DNA from: Rugalucina vietnamica
Lineage: Eukaryota > Mollusca > Bivalvia > Lucinida > Lucinidae
Length of the DNA stretch: 64,000 nt
Reading direction: 5' to 3'
Assembly (NCBI GenBank): GCA_964017185.1
Contig: OZ024869.1
Coordinates: forward strand, 63,998,931-64,062,930
The position numbers were made by a program, and so were the translations under genes. Of this stretch, positions 1 to 11,000 are shown piece by piece. Each line of letters begins with the position of its first letter. The stretch's first letter is position 1. The notes under the pieces were generated by a model, which saw only the letters and a program-made list of their open reading frames with translations, was not told the origin of the DNA and did not search any database.

Positions 1-196
1 GGAAACCCAACAATGTGGTTTCCGAACAGGTCCGACACAAACCAGCCCGCTATACAAGCACAGGAAAGAGCTAGAAGCTTGAAATTTCGGATTTAAGTAG
101 AAGAGAACATGTACTATCAGAGTAGCGAAAACAAAGGCGCTGATCAGCTTCGCGGTTTTGCCTATGCAGATTGCTGGTTTTCCCACGGGGCGGCTC
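1..196. mobile_element. Short MITE, GAGCCG-TIR family (copy 1, cut by window edge)
   Basis: The segment matches the other copies of a roughly 215-235-bp family in this window (11715-11948, 13095-13306, 41649-41858, 49023-49239, 56289-56523). Shared internal words are 'acacaaacc', 'agaagcttgaaattt', 'gtagcgaaaacaaaggcg' and 'ctgatcag'. The right end reads gttttcccacggggcggctc, the family's inverted terminal sequence. The left terminus lies outside the window or is truncated. No coding potential is seen. Confidence 0.75.
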
Positions 197-613
197 TATT
201 GTAGTGTCAGATTGCAATTGTTGCTGTTGACGCCATAGCGGTCATACTGACGCAGCCTGTGCATATGTTAGTTGTCTGATTCCTCCAATAGCTGGGGTAT
301 TTCTTGACTGGGAGGTTGTACCATAAACCAACTCTTCCATTAGACCGAATATACCTCAGGCTAACGTTCTACACTTTGTGTGCTACACTGTCAACTCCGA
401 ATCTGTCGCTTTGTCACGTGATGACCAGGGATGTGCTACTACTCTTAAACGAGTATTGGCTCATGTTCCCCTAAGACATGTATTTGCTCCCCAGCTCCCT
501 CAGATAATCACAAGTGTTCCCCAGCCCCGAAAATGAAGTAACTCTCCCAAAAACCTCTGGTCAAGTAGTAATGCTTAAGAATTATATGTCACTGAATATG
601 TTCCGATATTATT
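197..613. other. Intergenic, no feature recognised
   Basis: I see no coding exon, repeat boundary or RNA gene in this stretch. Confidence 0.5.
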
Positions 614-962
614 TACCGTATTCGTTCTAAGAAGCGCACAGTGCGCTTAATTTTTCAGAGTAACTCAAAGTTGAGGTAACAAAAACATCATTTTAAGAAG
701 CGCACACTAAGATAAACTGCTGAAATTACCAAGTAAAATATACCAATGACCATGTGTCATTTTTAAGTGTTCAAATTGTTGCAACATAGTGTTTGATCAT
801 CTAGGGTTAAGCTTATATGCGGCTTATACGGAATTAAAGTGTAAAATTGGTATAAAATGACAATTTGCTTGTCGTGCAGTGTGCGCTTATGCTCGTGATA
901 TTTCGAAACAACCGGAGTGTGCGCTTATTGGAACATGTGCGCTAATTAGAACGAATACGGTA
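614..962. mobile_element. MITE with TACCGTATTCGTTCTAA termini
   Basis: The left end TACCGTATTCGTTCTAA (614-630) is the inverted complement of the right end, which finishes TTAGAACGAATACGGTA at 962. Sub-terminal 'gcgcac'/'gtgcgc' words recur near both ends. The element is 349 bp with no ORF. Its superfamily cannot be fixed because the flanking duplication is ambiguous in AT-rich sequence. Confidence 0.7.
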
Positions 963-2476
963 TTATCAACCCCCCCCCCCCCGCCTCCATCCACAGTCCT
1001 GTGAATGGGCGGAGATAGCTGTGGAAATGATTTGTTGGAAATGATGTGATTTACCCTCGATTTGACCCCACAGTGCCGCGGGGAACTGCCCAGGTTTGCA
1101 TTATATTTGCAAAAAAAAAAACAACAGCATTTTGACTGGTGCATATAATGTGACAATCATCAAAGTTTGTACTTGAATGTCGTTCTGTTGTAAAGTTTCA
1201 AGCTCTTTCCATTACCCTGGTTGGAAGAGATTTGTGTTTGCTCCAATTGATTACATATACACTGTATGCTAAAGATGATCGGAGGGGTCGGAGGGTGAGT
1301 AGGAGGGGGTTTGATCACAGATCACATTGATGCTAATTTATTTTAATGAACTAACATTTTTTCCTAGTTGAAATGCGTATGCGACCTATGTTGATCGGGA
1401 CCAGTCATTGTAGAGCGAGCTTATATGAAGGAAACCGTTTTAAACAAAGAAAATTTCGACTCATCCGCGTTTAGGGTGGACAGGTATGACGTATTTACCA
1501 AAAAAGTTATATACCTATTTCAACACGCAACACTACCCAAGGTGCTAGAATGCATCGGTACTGGTTACAGTTTTCTACCATTATTTACGTGTTCACGTGC
1601 GAAAAATGACATAGTTTTGTTTTACCATGCATCTCCGAGTCAACCGTTACAAGTTTCAAGAACATGTGACTTGCATGTAATGTTCTGGATAAGACGCTGT
1701 TTACCGGTTTGGGCATGGCAGTCATATTGGGACTATTTATTGCGATCTCCCGTTGGGTTGGGAGATCGCATATATTATAGTTGATCAAGATCAGAACGTG
1801 TGGCTTAATCGACCACTGCGGTCGGGTTTTCATTGGAATGACCTGTATCTGTGGATAAGAAATCGTGAACCAGTCAAAGACCAACAAGCCAATGTCGATT
1901 AAAATCCAGAATAACTTTGTTTATTGGTCACACTAAACACCGTAATATACTGTCGGGGTCCGTGGAAACACCACAAACCACCCAAACACTTAAAGTGTCA
2001 CTATTGTTCTGCTATTTTGTCCATTATAATTCTAGTCATTGATCTTTTGACACAATATTTTTTTCAGACTTATATAATAAACATTATAGAATAAATACTG
2101 TTCTTTTGTATAACTTCCAATGACCATATATAATTCTCCTAAGATTTTACTGTATAGAGCAGGATAGCCTAGTAGTGTCAAACTCCTTATGAAAGGGTTA
2201 AAAGTTTCATATTATATACATGAAGTTTTCTATATTTGAAGATATGCTAGAAACATGGTGCACTAATAATAAGCCTAAGCATCATTTCATCATAAGAGCT
2301 GGAAAAAGTAGAAGGCCATATCAATGTTTCCACATGACCCTCATTGAAAAGGATATTTCAGTAGATATGGTTACCAGCTTCTCAAAAGATGCAAACTAAC
2401 ACATACACTTTAAAAAGTGCTGAGAGATCGCAAGCTTTTTAGAAAAGCTTAAACTTGTGCACACAATATTCGTTCT
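963..2476. other. Intergenic, only simple sequence and one hairpin
   Basis: A C-run lies near 970-982. A perfect 11-bp stem with an 8-nt loop lies at 1741-1770 (TGCGATCTCCC paired with GGGAGATCGCA). Short open frames at 1425-1784 and on the other strand show no domain, codon pattern or splice context, so I do not call them genes. Confidence 0.4.
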
Positions 2477-3027
2477 TATGCACCAGTCATTTGTATCCCC
2501 GGCCGGGGAATAGCGGGGCTTTTAACTTTTCAAATACCAAATGTTTGGTAAAATCCCTCATAAAAGCCCCGGCCCACCGGGGACTGACACTAATGAGGAA
2601 CGATAAAACCTAATTTTCACTCGCCTATTCTATGTCGGTGAGAAGGCATAATTGGCCCAGTGGTTTCAGAGAAGAATTTGAACAGACACACGCAAACACG
2701 CCAGGGAGCATTTGGCATTAAAGCAACATAATTCACGTTCTTGAACATTTGCATACTAGACAACAGCTGTGGCTTGTTTTCATGAAATTAAGAAAATTAA
2801 ATGTGAAAATACAGCTAAACACATGTATTTCATTTAAATTAATGCGAGATATTCATGTTTCAAAGTGAAAGTGTGGTGGGAAATTAAAATGTTGTATTGA
2901 TATTAACCCCCCGGCAAATCCCCGACACTGCCGGGACTAATCGGAGGTTAAATCCCGGCACCTAAGCCCCGCTATGTCCCTGCTATCCCCGGCCCTAGGG
3001 GGGGGGGGTACAAATGACTGGTGCATA
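2477..3027. mobile_element. GC-rich-ended MITE, TGCACCAGTCATTTGTA termini
   Basis: The left end tatgcaccagtcatttgta (2477-2495) is mirrored by tacaaatgactggtgcata ending at 3027. Both ends are followed inward by 'ccccggcc' blocks. TA at both outer edges would suit a TA target-site duplication as in Tc1/mariner-type elements. A second, damaged copy of the family lies on both sides of the LINE at 3168-5012 (3061-3130 and 5085-5211). Confidence 0.7.
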
Positions 3028-3167
3028 ATACACTAGCATCCATACCTTAGCCTTTCAGTTTTTAAAGCCCGGCACTGTGGGGTTATCCCTGCTAAAAGCC
3101 CCGGCTACCCGGAGGCTGACAATAATAATTATGGAACAGCAGTTGGCAGTTGTTCTAATGAAAACAA
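3028..3167. repeat. Fragment of the CCCCGG MITE family, left of the LINE
   Basis: The words 'taaaagccccggctacccgg' and 'ggaggctgaca' resemble the interior of the 2477-3027 element ('cataaaagccccggcccacc'). With 5085-5211 it may form one copy split by the LINE. No clear left TIR is present, so a simple split is not proven. Confidence 0.45.
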
Positions 3168-5012
3168 ATACAAATACAAATACAAATAATTTTATTCAGC
3201 ATTAAGCATACACATGCCTATAGCCTACAATAACATATATACAGTGGTGAGGACAAAATACAACAAAAAAACAGTACTATATGCAACAATGGCCAATGAG
3301 TTTACAGTATGTTTACCGAGGAGCATATAAACAGCAGACATGATGATAATATAATTGAACTTAAACATCTTGCAATGACAATTGTCTTGATTTAAATGCA
3401 TAATATATGAATTTAGACAGATTTGAGATAGTATTTATGTTCCGTTTACTCATTAATTCATCGAATTTATTTAGTGTAGGCCAGTGACAAAAGTAGGGTT
3501 TCATGTAACGTTGTCTTAACTCTCTATACAAAGGACATACAAGAAGAAAATGATACTCGTTTTCAATTAAACTTCCATTACAAAATTTACAAATTCTATC
3601 ATTTCTGTTTGTATCATCATATCTACCGCGTTCAACAGCTAGGTCATGAGATGACAATCTAAACTTGGTGAGTGCTATTCTAAATTTTTTATTTTCTAAG
3701 CAGTCTAAATAATTTTCTAAGTCAAACTCATGTTTATAACGAGAATACATTTCAAGTCTGTTGGAATTATTTATAAACGAGTACCATGATTGTTTATATG
3801 AGTCAAATATCCTTTGTTTTATCAAAAAGTATGGTATTTCATGATCAAATTGCTGCCTCCAAATATAACTCAATCCTAATTTATCTAAAATGCATTTAAT
3901 TTGATAAGCCCAGTTTGAACCGCTGTATGTTTTATTATTATCAATATCAGTTTTCAGCATACAATAAACTTTCTTTGGTAAAAAATTGTCATTTGAGTTG
4001 AGTAGCTTGATCCAGTATCTTAACATGCTTAATTGTCTAAAGATGATAAGAGGAAATCGCCCTAGTTCGCCATAAAGTCCAATTATATTCGTGGATTTTC
4101 TAACATTTAATAAATATCTGCAAAATTTCGTATGTAATTTTTCAACATCCCCTGCTTTATGATATCCCCAAATTTCAGCCCCATAATTGAGTACAGATCC
4201 AACAAGAACATCAAAAAGTTTACATTTTTTAGACATGGTTAACTCGGCTTGGCTAAATAGTATAAATAGTTTATGAAGTGCAAAAGAAGCATGTTGAGAT
4301 AACCGTTTTTGCGTTCTATTCCAGTCACCGTTTTTGAAAAAGTGTATCCCTAGATATTTAAATGAAGTTACCAATTCAAGTTTAACGTTATAAAGATAAA
4401 AATCATGTTGTGTGTAGTATCTCCCTTTTTCAAATATCATTGCTTTTGTTTTTCTTGTGTTGATTTTAAGGCCCCAAAGAATGCAATACGCTTCTATATC
4501 ATTTAATATTGACTGTAAAACTTCCGGCGATTTGGCAAATACTACAGCGTCATCTGCATACAACAATAAAAATAGTCTCATTTCATCAATGGTAAATATA
4601 TGTTGTAGATCAGTATTTATGTTTTGTCTAATATCGTTAATGAAAAGCATAAATAGCAATGGAGAACTTGGGTCTCCCTGTTTCAATCCGTTATAAGAGT
4701 TGAAGAAACGTGAGGTATGCGACTGGTATCTTACACAAGATTTTACAACACTATACATTGAACTTAAAGCTTCTACAAATTTACTACTTACTTGTTCAGA
4801 CAAAAGTTTTTGCCAAAGAAGTGACCTATCAATTTTATCAAAAGCCTTCTCATAATCGATGAATACGCAATATAATTTCTCCCCCCTGTCTAGTGTTTTA
4901 GCAATAATTGAAAACAATGTGAATATACAATCTACTGTAGATTTGCCTTTTTGAAACCCATATGAGAGAGGGATTTGAATTTCTGCAAGTAATTCATGCG
5001 CATTTGTCAATT
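3168..5012 (-). mobile_element. 5'-truncated LINE with (TATTTG)n-type 3' end
   Basis: The minus-strand body runs from the RT-coding frame to a 3' end at 3168-3189 where 'acaaat' repeats appear on the plus strand. On the element's own strand this is a short TATTTG-type tail instead of poly(A), as seen in several non-L1 LINE clades. No endonuclease or ORF1 is present, so the copy is 5'-truncated. I see no convincing target-site duplication. Confidence 0.75.
3361..5010 (-). CDS. LINE reverse transcriptase, uninterrupted partial ORF2
   Basis: A 549-codon open frame encodes the palm, thumb and C-terminal region of a non-LTR retrotransposon reverse transcriptase. Visible motifs in order are FIDYEKAFDKIDR near residue 70, GLKQGDPSSPLLF near 110, the catalytic LLLYADDAVVF near 150, and FKYLGIHF near 215. 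There is a C-terminal C-x2-C...H...C zinc-knuckle-like motif (CKFC...EYHFLLVCPLY) near residue 480. The finger domain and the apurinic-type endonuclease are missing. The open frame starts at a TTG just after a stop, so this is a truncation point and not a true start. Absence of stops over 549 codons suggests a fairly young copy. The exact clade needs a phylogeny. Confidence 0.85.
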   Translation of the reverse strand: MTNAHELLAEIQIPLSYGFQKGKSTVDCIFTLFSIIAKTLDRGEKLYCVFIDYEKAFDKIDRSLLWQKLLSEQVSSKFVEALSSMYSVVKSCVRYQSHTSRFFNSYNGLKQGDPSSPLLFMLFINDIRQNINTDLQHIFTIDEMRLFLLLYADDAVVFAKSPEVLQSILNDIEAYCILWGLKINTRKTKAMIFEKGRYYTQHDFYLYNVKLELVTSFKYLGIHFFKNGDWNRTQKRLSQHASFALHKLFILFSQAELTMSKKCKLFDVLVGSVLNYGAEIWGYHKAGDVEKLHTKFCRYLLNVRKSTNIIGLYGELGRFPLIIFRQLSMLRYWIKLLNSNDNFLPKKVYCMLKTDIDNNKTYSGSNWAYQIKCILDKLGLSYIWRQQFDHEIPYFLIKQRIFDSYKQSWYSFINNSNRLEMYSRYKHEFDLENYLDCLENKKFRIALTKFRLSSHDLAVERGRYDDTNRNDRICKFCNGSLIENEYHFLLVCPLYRELRQRYMKPYFCHWPTLNKFDELMSKRNINTISNLSKFIYYAFKSRQLSLQDV

Positions 5013-5084
5013 AAATAAGGACCATAAAAGTAATAAATTAAAATACAACTATTATCTAATTTGAATTAATTGGATCGCGTATTA

Positions 5085-5211
5085 GCGGGAAATTAAAACC
5101 CTGGCACATCCCCGGCACTCATCAGAGGTTAAATCACGTTACTTTAGCCCCGCTGTGTCTCCGCTATCCCCGGCCCTAGGGAAGCCAGGGGTACAAATGA
5201 CTGATGCATTA
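5085..5211. repeat. Right end of a second CCCCGG MITE copy
   Basis: This stretch aligns with about 2875-3027: 'gggaaattaaaa', 'cggcac', 'gaggttaaatc', 'ctatccccggccctaggg' and the terminal 'gtacaaatgact.gtgcat'. It lies just beyond the 5' side of the LINE. Confidence 0.65.
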
Positions 5212-5500
5212 ATGGGAGTTTCGCTTAGATATAATTATGTATTTTCACTGAGGAAAACTTATGTCCCTCGAATTCGAGCTTGTTTAAAAATTAGGTGGGC
5301 GTTTCAGTGGGTTGGTTTGGTTGATTTGGAGTTAACGTCCCACCAACTGTGAACACATCATGAGCAAAGGTCACATGGAGACGGGACCTCGATTTATTAT
5401 CTCGCCCGAGAGACCAGAGAAGCCCGAGATAACCTGCGACCCCTGATGAGTGACTTAACCACTGCACCAGGGAGGCTTCTGTAGGCGTTTAAGGGCCGAT
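5212..5500. repeat. Possible SINE-like dispersed sequence
   Basis: The wording 'gtttggttgatttggagttaacgtcc' and 'tgagtgacttaaccactgcaccagggaggc' resembles dispersed mollusc sequences I have seen before, but I cannot mark its ends. No gene is seen. Confidence 0.3.
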
Positions 5501-5639
5501 GGTAATCTGGTTAGCATCTGGCGACTGTCATCTCAGCGTTTCAGAGATAGTAAAAAAAAAGGTAGACAAAAAACTTGTTTCCTAAATTGACTGCTGTAAT
5601 ATATATATATCATGATGTTCTGATCAACCCACCAATTCT

Positions 5640-6262
5640 GTGAAAAGATTTTGGGGCATTTTCGAGCATGTGACCCAATTTTCGCAGCAAATAAACTTCA
5701 GTCAGTTCCCCTATCCATGGAGGCCTAACATAAAATTTGGTTTTCATCTGGCAAGCGGTTTCAGACATCTTTGAAAATGGTAGACGAGACGGGTCAAGGT
5801 CAAGAGATGGTCTTGATCATATACCTTCATTTAATCCATATCTACCAACTTTCACGTCCAAGGCTGCAACAGTTTCAAAACCAGCCATTGTTTTCAGGTG
5901 CTCCTCCCCTAAGTTTGCAACATACCTTGCAAATAGCTAGGTCGTCATCATTTGAGCAAAATATGATCGGGGGGGGGGGGGGGGGCGGGGGGCAGGAGTC
6001 CCAAATGCAGCAGTTTCATGGCAGTTTCTGGAGATTTTTTAGCATGTCGGCCAGGTTTAGCATGTAACCCGATTTTCAGGAACAAACTTTCGTCCCCCTC
6101 CCTACCCATGGATGCTCCACATAAAATTTGGCTTTCATCGGCCAAGCGGTTTCAAATAGATTTTGGAAATTGTGGACGGACGGACGGATCATGGGTATAC
6201 TACAGTATAAGCTCACCTGCTGAATGCTTCAAACGGACGGAGCATGGTTATACTACAGGTCC
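5640..6262 (-). mobile_element. Degenerate inverted copy of the hairpin/tandem-core family
   Basis: Read on the minus strand, 6262 down to about 5640 gives the start of the same family as 42455-44889: an ATGATCCGTCCGTCCGTCC block, then a run matching 'gaaaccgcttggcc', then 'aagccaaattttatgtggagc'. A second, diverged unit follows (aagcggtttcagac at 5753-5766). A G-run (5970-5993) lies inside it. It is truncated and strongly diverged. Confidence 0.55.
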
Positions 6263-7700
6263 GGCTTGAGAGATTTCAGCTCAGAGGAGCTAGCAAATTA
6301 ATAGCTTCGAAATATTATCGACTCTTGAGAAATTTCGTTTGGTTTTGTTGTTTGGTGTTGGTAATCGACAACGGATGAGTGCCAGGAATGAATGCACTTT
6401 GTAAGCTCAGCTTGTAAGCTATGAGCCCATGTGGCTCACAAACAAAGGCTACAGGTTAACCCCATCTAATCAACATTCTAGGTCAAACGAGGCACAAAGT
6501 CGAATAGCTGTAGACTTCCAATTTGCTGCAGACAATAAACAGGCATGAAAAATGAACTAAAACAAGAACATTTTTATGAATATTTTATTCTAAAAACACA
6601 TGTATAAAACACAGAACTGTCAAATGAAATGTGGATTCGATGTTCCTTACAATCTTTAAAATGGTACAATATTTTTTCCGGTTCTTTAAAACGCTGTTTT
6701 CCCACTTTCTACTAGTATACACCAAGAGTGATCCACTTCTACCTTGTGTTTTCAAAATGGCAGTTTATTATAGCATCAGTGTTAACTTGACGTGGAAATT
6801 ATTTTTATTGAAGATCATAATATTTCTTTCAGTATTGCAGTAGAAAACACTCTTAAGTACGTTTAAGATTAACAGATTACTATAAATTGAGTCATCCTAT
6901 AAAATGGAATTATTTGGTTATAAAAATATATATCTTTGATACATAAATTATGAATACAATATGCGTTTAACGGACTTGTTCTTCAGTTTTATGACAAATT
7001 AAAATCTCAAGTAGTATTTTACTGGGCAGGCAATGGGAGATTGTTGAATCTTCAAGTTAAGACTTTACTATCAAGTCGACGTATGCACAATAAAGAGAAC
7101 GTCCAATATGATCAAAACAATTTTAGAGGTTTTCAATGTTGGACTAGTAGAAATCTTGTTTTGATTTAAAAGTAAATATAAACTAGAGATGAATGAATGA
7201 TGAAGAAAAAAATCTCATATTGTACTCTTATTATCACAGTGTGCAGAGAGCATAGTGATTGGTCAGATCAGCAGTTATTACAATTGAAAGAGCATCTTCA
7301 TGAAAAACTACAATTGCTTCACCATAATCTCAGATAAGGGTGTGACACTTTGAATGCGTATACAGTTGTCAGAAACGTCGTGTTTGGGTGCAAGTTGCCA
7401 TCAGCCTACAGGCGAGCCCCTGCTTAAAATAATAGGGCATTGTATTTTTCATGAGACTCGTGTTATAAAATATAAAACTATTTTTGCAGGAACACTAAGT
7501 CTAAAATTATGTGTAGCGTAGTAAGGCCATTTGAAAAACTTTACGTGGAGTATGGTAGTAGAGGTACGTATAATTTTAGCTTATTTTTTTTCCCAGCATT
7601 ATAGACATGACAGACAGCAACGATTTTAAGAAATATTTACAAAGCTGAAAATCTATTTTGGTATCGGAAACACTTTCGACGTGTTGTTTGTAGTGTGATA
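6263..7700. other. Intergenic, downstream of the PLAC8 gene
   Basis: AT-rich sequence without recognisable exon or repeat ends. The short open frame at 6631-6843 is hydrophobic but has no recognisable feature. Confidence 0.4.
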
Positions 7701-7706
7701 CTTTAT
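7701..7706 (-). promoter_or_regulatory. Candidate poly(A) signal of the PLAC8 gene
   Basis: The plus strand reads tttatt, i.e. AATAAA on the minus strand, 248 bases beyond the stop codon at 7954. It is the best placed of several such hexamers. Transcript ends are not visible from sequence. Confidence 0.4.
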
Positions 7707-7953
7707 TGCCATGGTCATCTTTTTCTCTTAAGATTCAGCATCAAAGCCTTATGTTGTTGTTTTTTTCTCTTAAAATATATTTCTTTCACAAACAAATGAG
7801 ATAAGCCTTTCATATTTCACATGCACATTTAAGTCCACGAAAGAATGAAATCCAATAAATAACTCATTGTCAAAATATCAGAATACTTTAAAATGGCGCC
7901 CTGAAGTCCAGAATAGAACAAAACGTTATGTAAAACCTGGCTGGTTCCAGCAT

Positions 7954-8001
7954 CTATTCACGGGCCATTGATTGAGCCTGAGCACCGCCGGGGTTGAGCT
8001 C
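7954..8001 (-). CDS. PLAC8 gene, terminal coding exon 3
   Basis: The acceptor CAG lies at 8004-8002, preceded on the minus strand by a pyrimidine-containing tract. Fifteen codons are followed by TAG at 7956-7954. The short exon was found because its frame continues exon 2 exactly and it gives a polar tail typical after the last PLAC8 Cys cluster. Confidence 0.78.
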   Translation of the reverse strand, partial: ELNPGGAQAQSMARE

Positions 8002-11000
8002 CTGGAAAGAGATAAAATAATAATAAGTTAACACTAGTTAGTAAAGTTCATTGTTCATGCAGCAATCGCAAAAGTAAGGCTCACGAGGTTTTACACTAGT
8101 TTTCAGAAGGCGGCCGCCAAGAGCGCTGTTTCTTAATCACTTGATCATCTCACCGCTGTGTCTGGTATGGGTTCGAGCCCCGCTCTGGCCACGTGTAAGA
8201 CAAGCCGTTCTGCTTGAGGAGGCGCCAGGTGGATTTTCTCGGGACTCTCCCGTTTTCGCCCCACCTATACTTATTGGCCCGTCTTATATGAGCTGAAATA
8301 ATCTTGAAAGGGACGTTAAACTGAAAAAAAAAGTTTTCAGAAACCGCATATTTGAGCAAAGTGTCACCAACAGCAAAAGTTACTGTTTTCAGTACCATGG
8401 CAATCAAATGTTAATGGAGGTAAAATCGGTACATGTACAACGTATTTTTAGGCGGCATCATGACAATTCGCATGTCGCACTGGCCTTCCATACGTGGGAA
8501 AATATGATGAAATGTTATCATCTGATAAACTGTTTGATCATGAATTCGTTCAAGTCTAAAAATTCTGTATAAAAGGCTTGGCTTTTACTTGTACGAATGT
8601 TTTAGATATTTCTCTATTAAAATTGAAGTAGGGATTTCAACTGTAACGAGATGACAGTTGAGCCGTATCATACTGAGCCTGAAAACCGGATGTTTGCCTA
8701 TGCGAAAGCAAAGACGCAGATCAGCTGTGCAGTAACTGCACAGCTGATCAGCGACTTTGTTTTCGCTACTCGGATAGTACAATCCCTCTTCTATTTAAAT
8801 CCGAAGTTTCAAGCTTCTAGCCCTCACTTCTGTGACTGTACAGGCTGGTTTGTGTAAGAGCTGGGGCTAAAAATAAAATATTGTTTGTTTGTCCTCCCCC
8901 TACCTACCCAGTTTTACCCCTACCCAAAAATTATATTGCAATTTAGTGAGGTAAAATATTTTTTTATGTTTTGGAAATTGTTAGGAATCCAGTTTTTATC
9001 AAACATTTTTCATGCAAGTGCATCCTGTTTACCAAAAGCTGCAATGAATACAAAAGATCATATGATCAAGTCAAGATTGTAACCAGATTTATCAGACAAA
9101 ACGATGTCATGCACAAAAACAAAATATAATGATTTCCCTACCTACCCACCCACTCAATTCTAAAATGTTGGGTAGGTAAAGGACAAACATTTTTTTTTAA
9201 ATTTGGGCCTGTTCGGAAATCCCGAAGACCGGTTTTCTCGCGTAAATATAGGTACAGTTTTTAAAGTAAATATAGGTACAGTTTCAAATTAATTTGGCCC
9301 TGAAAAATTGAAGCTGATATATAAAAGTTGTTGCTACAGCAACCGAGTAAAGAATGTTAGAAACCTTAATACCGTGACAAAAATTGTTTGACACACTACA
9401 TTCACTATGAAAGGATGGACTATTATGTTGCAGCAACCAACCAAAAACGAAGAGGAAGAGTTAACCTAAAAACCAGTGACATAGTGACATATAATCTATT
9501 CAGTTTCCACCATTTTCCCATTCATTGAAACGTGATGATTCCAATTTTCCATCAACTATCTAGCAAAATACTCCCAATTTACTATTCATTAATAGACATC
9601 AAGTAGCTTATGAGGAGCTCTTGTAAACATACATATTAAAAAACAGGGGCCTGTCTTATTTTAACGGTAACAGTTACTTTAATTATTACCCATATCTGAT
9701 GAATGAATTCTCCCATCATTATCATAAGAGTGAGTCCACTTTTATTGTTAAGGGGCGTCAGGAGTGATTTTTAAATTTTATTCGATTTTTCTATGGAAAT
9801 TCTCTAAGCAAACAGAATAGCCCCAGATGGGACGCCGCGTTCTGCGGCTTCACATCTGGGGCTATTCTGTTTGCCTAGCCCCAGATGGGACGCCGCGTTC
9901 TGCGGCGTCACATCTGAGGCTATTCTGTTTGCCTATGTCCCGCCATTAAAGGGACGCCAGGCTTAAATGATTTTTACTTGTTAGACGCTAATGACCCATC
10001 AGGGTTGATGCGTCGTTAAACAACAAACAAACAAACAGGCTTAAATGAGTTAATTATGTTCTGGACAACAGATACCTTGCGGCATCACCGTCCGTAGTTA
10101 CTATTCACTTGCTGCTTCACGGACTCCCCTGGCTTATGATCCGTCTGTGGTCGAAAGCGGACGATAGAGACTTACTATCCCATATATTCTCTACTTGAAC
10201 GTGTTTAATGTCCTTGAAATTTTCTGACAACTACACGTACTTACAGGAAAACAATGCACTTATATCAAGATCCGTGATTCGACATTGTTTGTCATTAATT
10301 ACTAGGGGAACGCAAGTGGTCTGAACTTTAAGAGGCTTTAATTTCGGTTTAAACATAAACTTGCTCAGCTTATGACACTCTTTAGTCAAGTTGACCTAAA
10401 ATTAGGCCTCATAAATTGTTTAATGTGCTTCAAAGCACATAAAATGGTGAAAGGCTATATTTTTTTCCGAATCTAAAACAAAACTTTATCAAAAGTTCTG
10501 CAGGATTTATGATACACTTGCAATCAATGCATGCAATGTTCATCACAAAACCTTGTACAATTTAATTGAAATATAAAATGAGCCAAAGCCTGCTGCAGAG
10601 AACAGAACATAAATTATATAAAACAAAATGCAATTTTATTATCTTGACAGAAATTATGATATATATAATACGTCTTTACTACTTTCTTAAGACTTTATGG
10701 ATCATGTACATATAAATCGAAGGGTAGGTATGTATACACGTTGCACCGAGCATGATTGCAGCATTAGTATTGATCACTTACGTGGTTTGAACTTAACAAA
10801 GCAGTAGATAGACTTTGTCGAAAGTATGGCTTTGTACTATAATTTTCTTTGACATGGCCGAAGAGTTACCTAATATTCAATAGGATCACAAGTTCTTTAG
10901 CCTAATAAACTTTTTAATCCCTTGTATGACTGTTGAAGGCCAAAACTAAACCTTCTGACACAAATTTTGGTCAGTTTATCATGTATGCAAATAAATATAA

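Noticed and set aside
1741..1770. Hairpin resembling a bacterial terminator
   Set aside because: The window is eukaryotic and no transcript reads into it. It is recorded only as a hairpin.
1425..1784. 119-codon plus-strand open frame overlapping a 100-codon minus-strand frame
   Set aside because: No domain, no splice sites and biased only by local composition. Both strands are open, as expected by chance.
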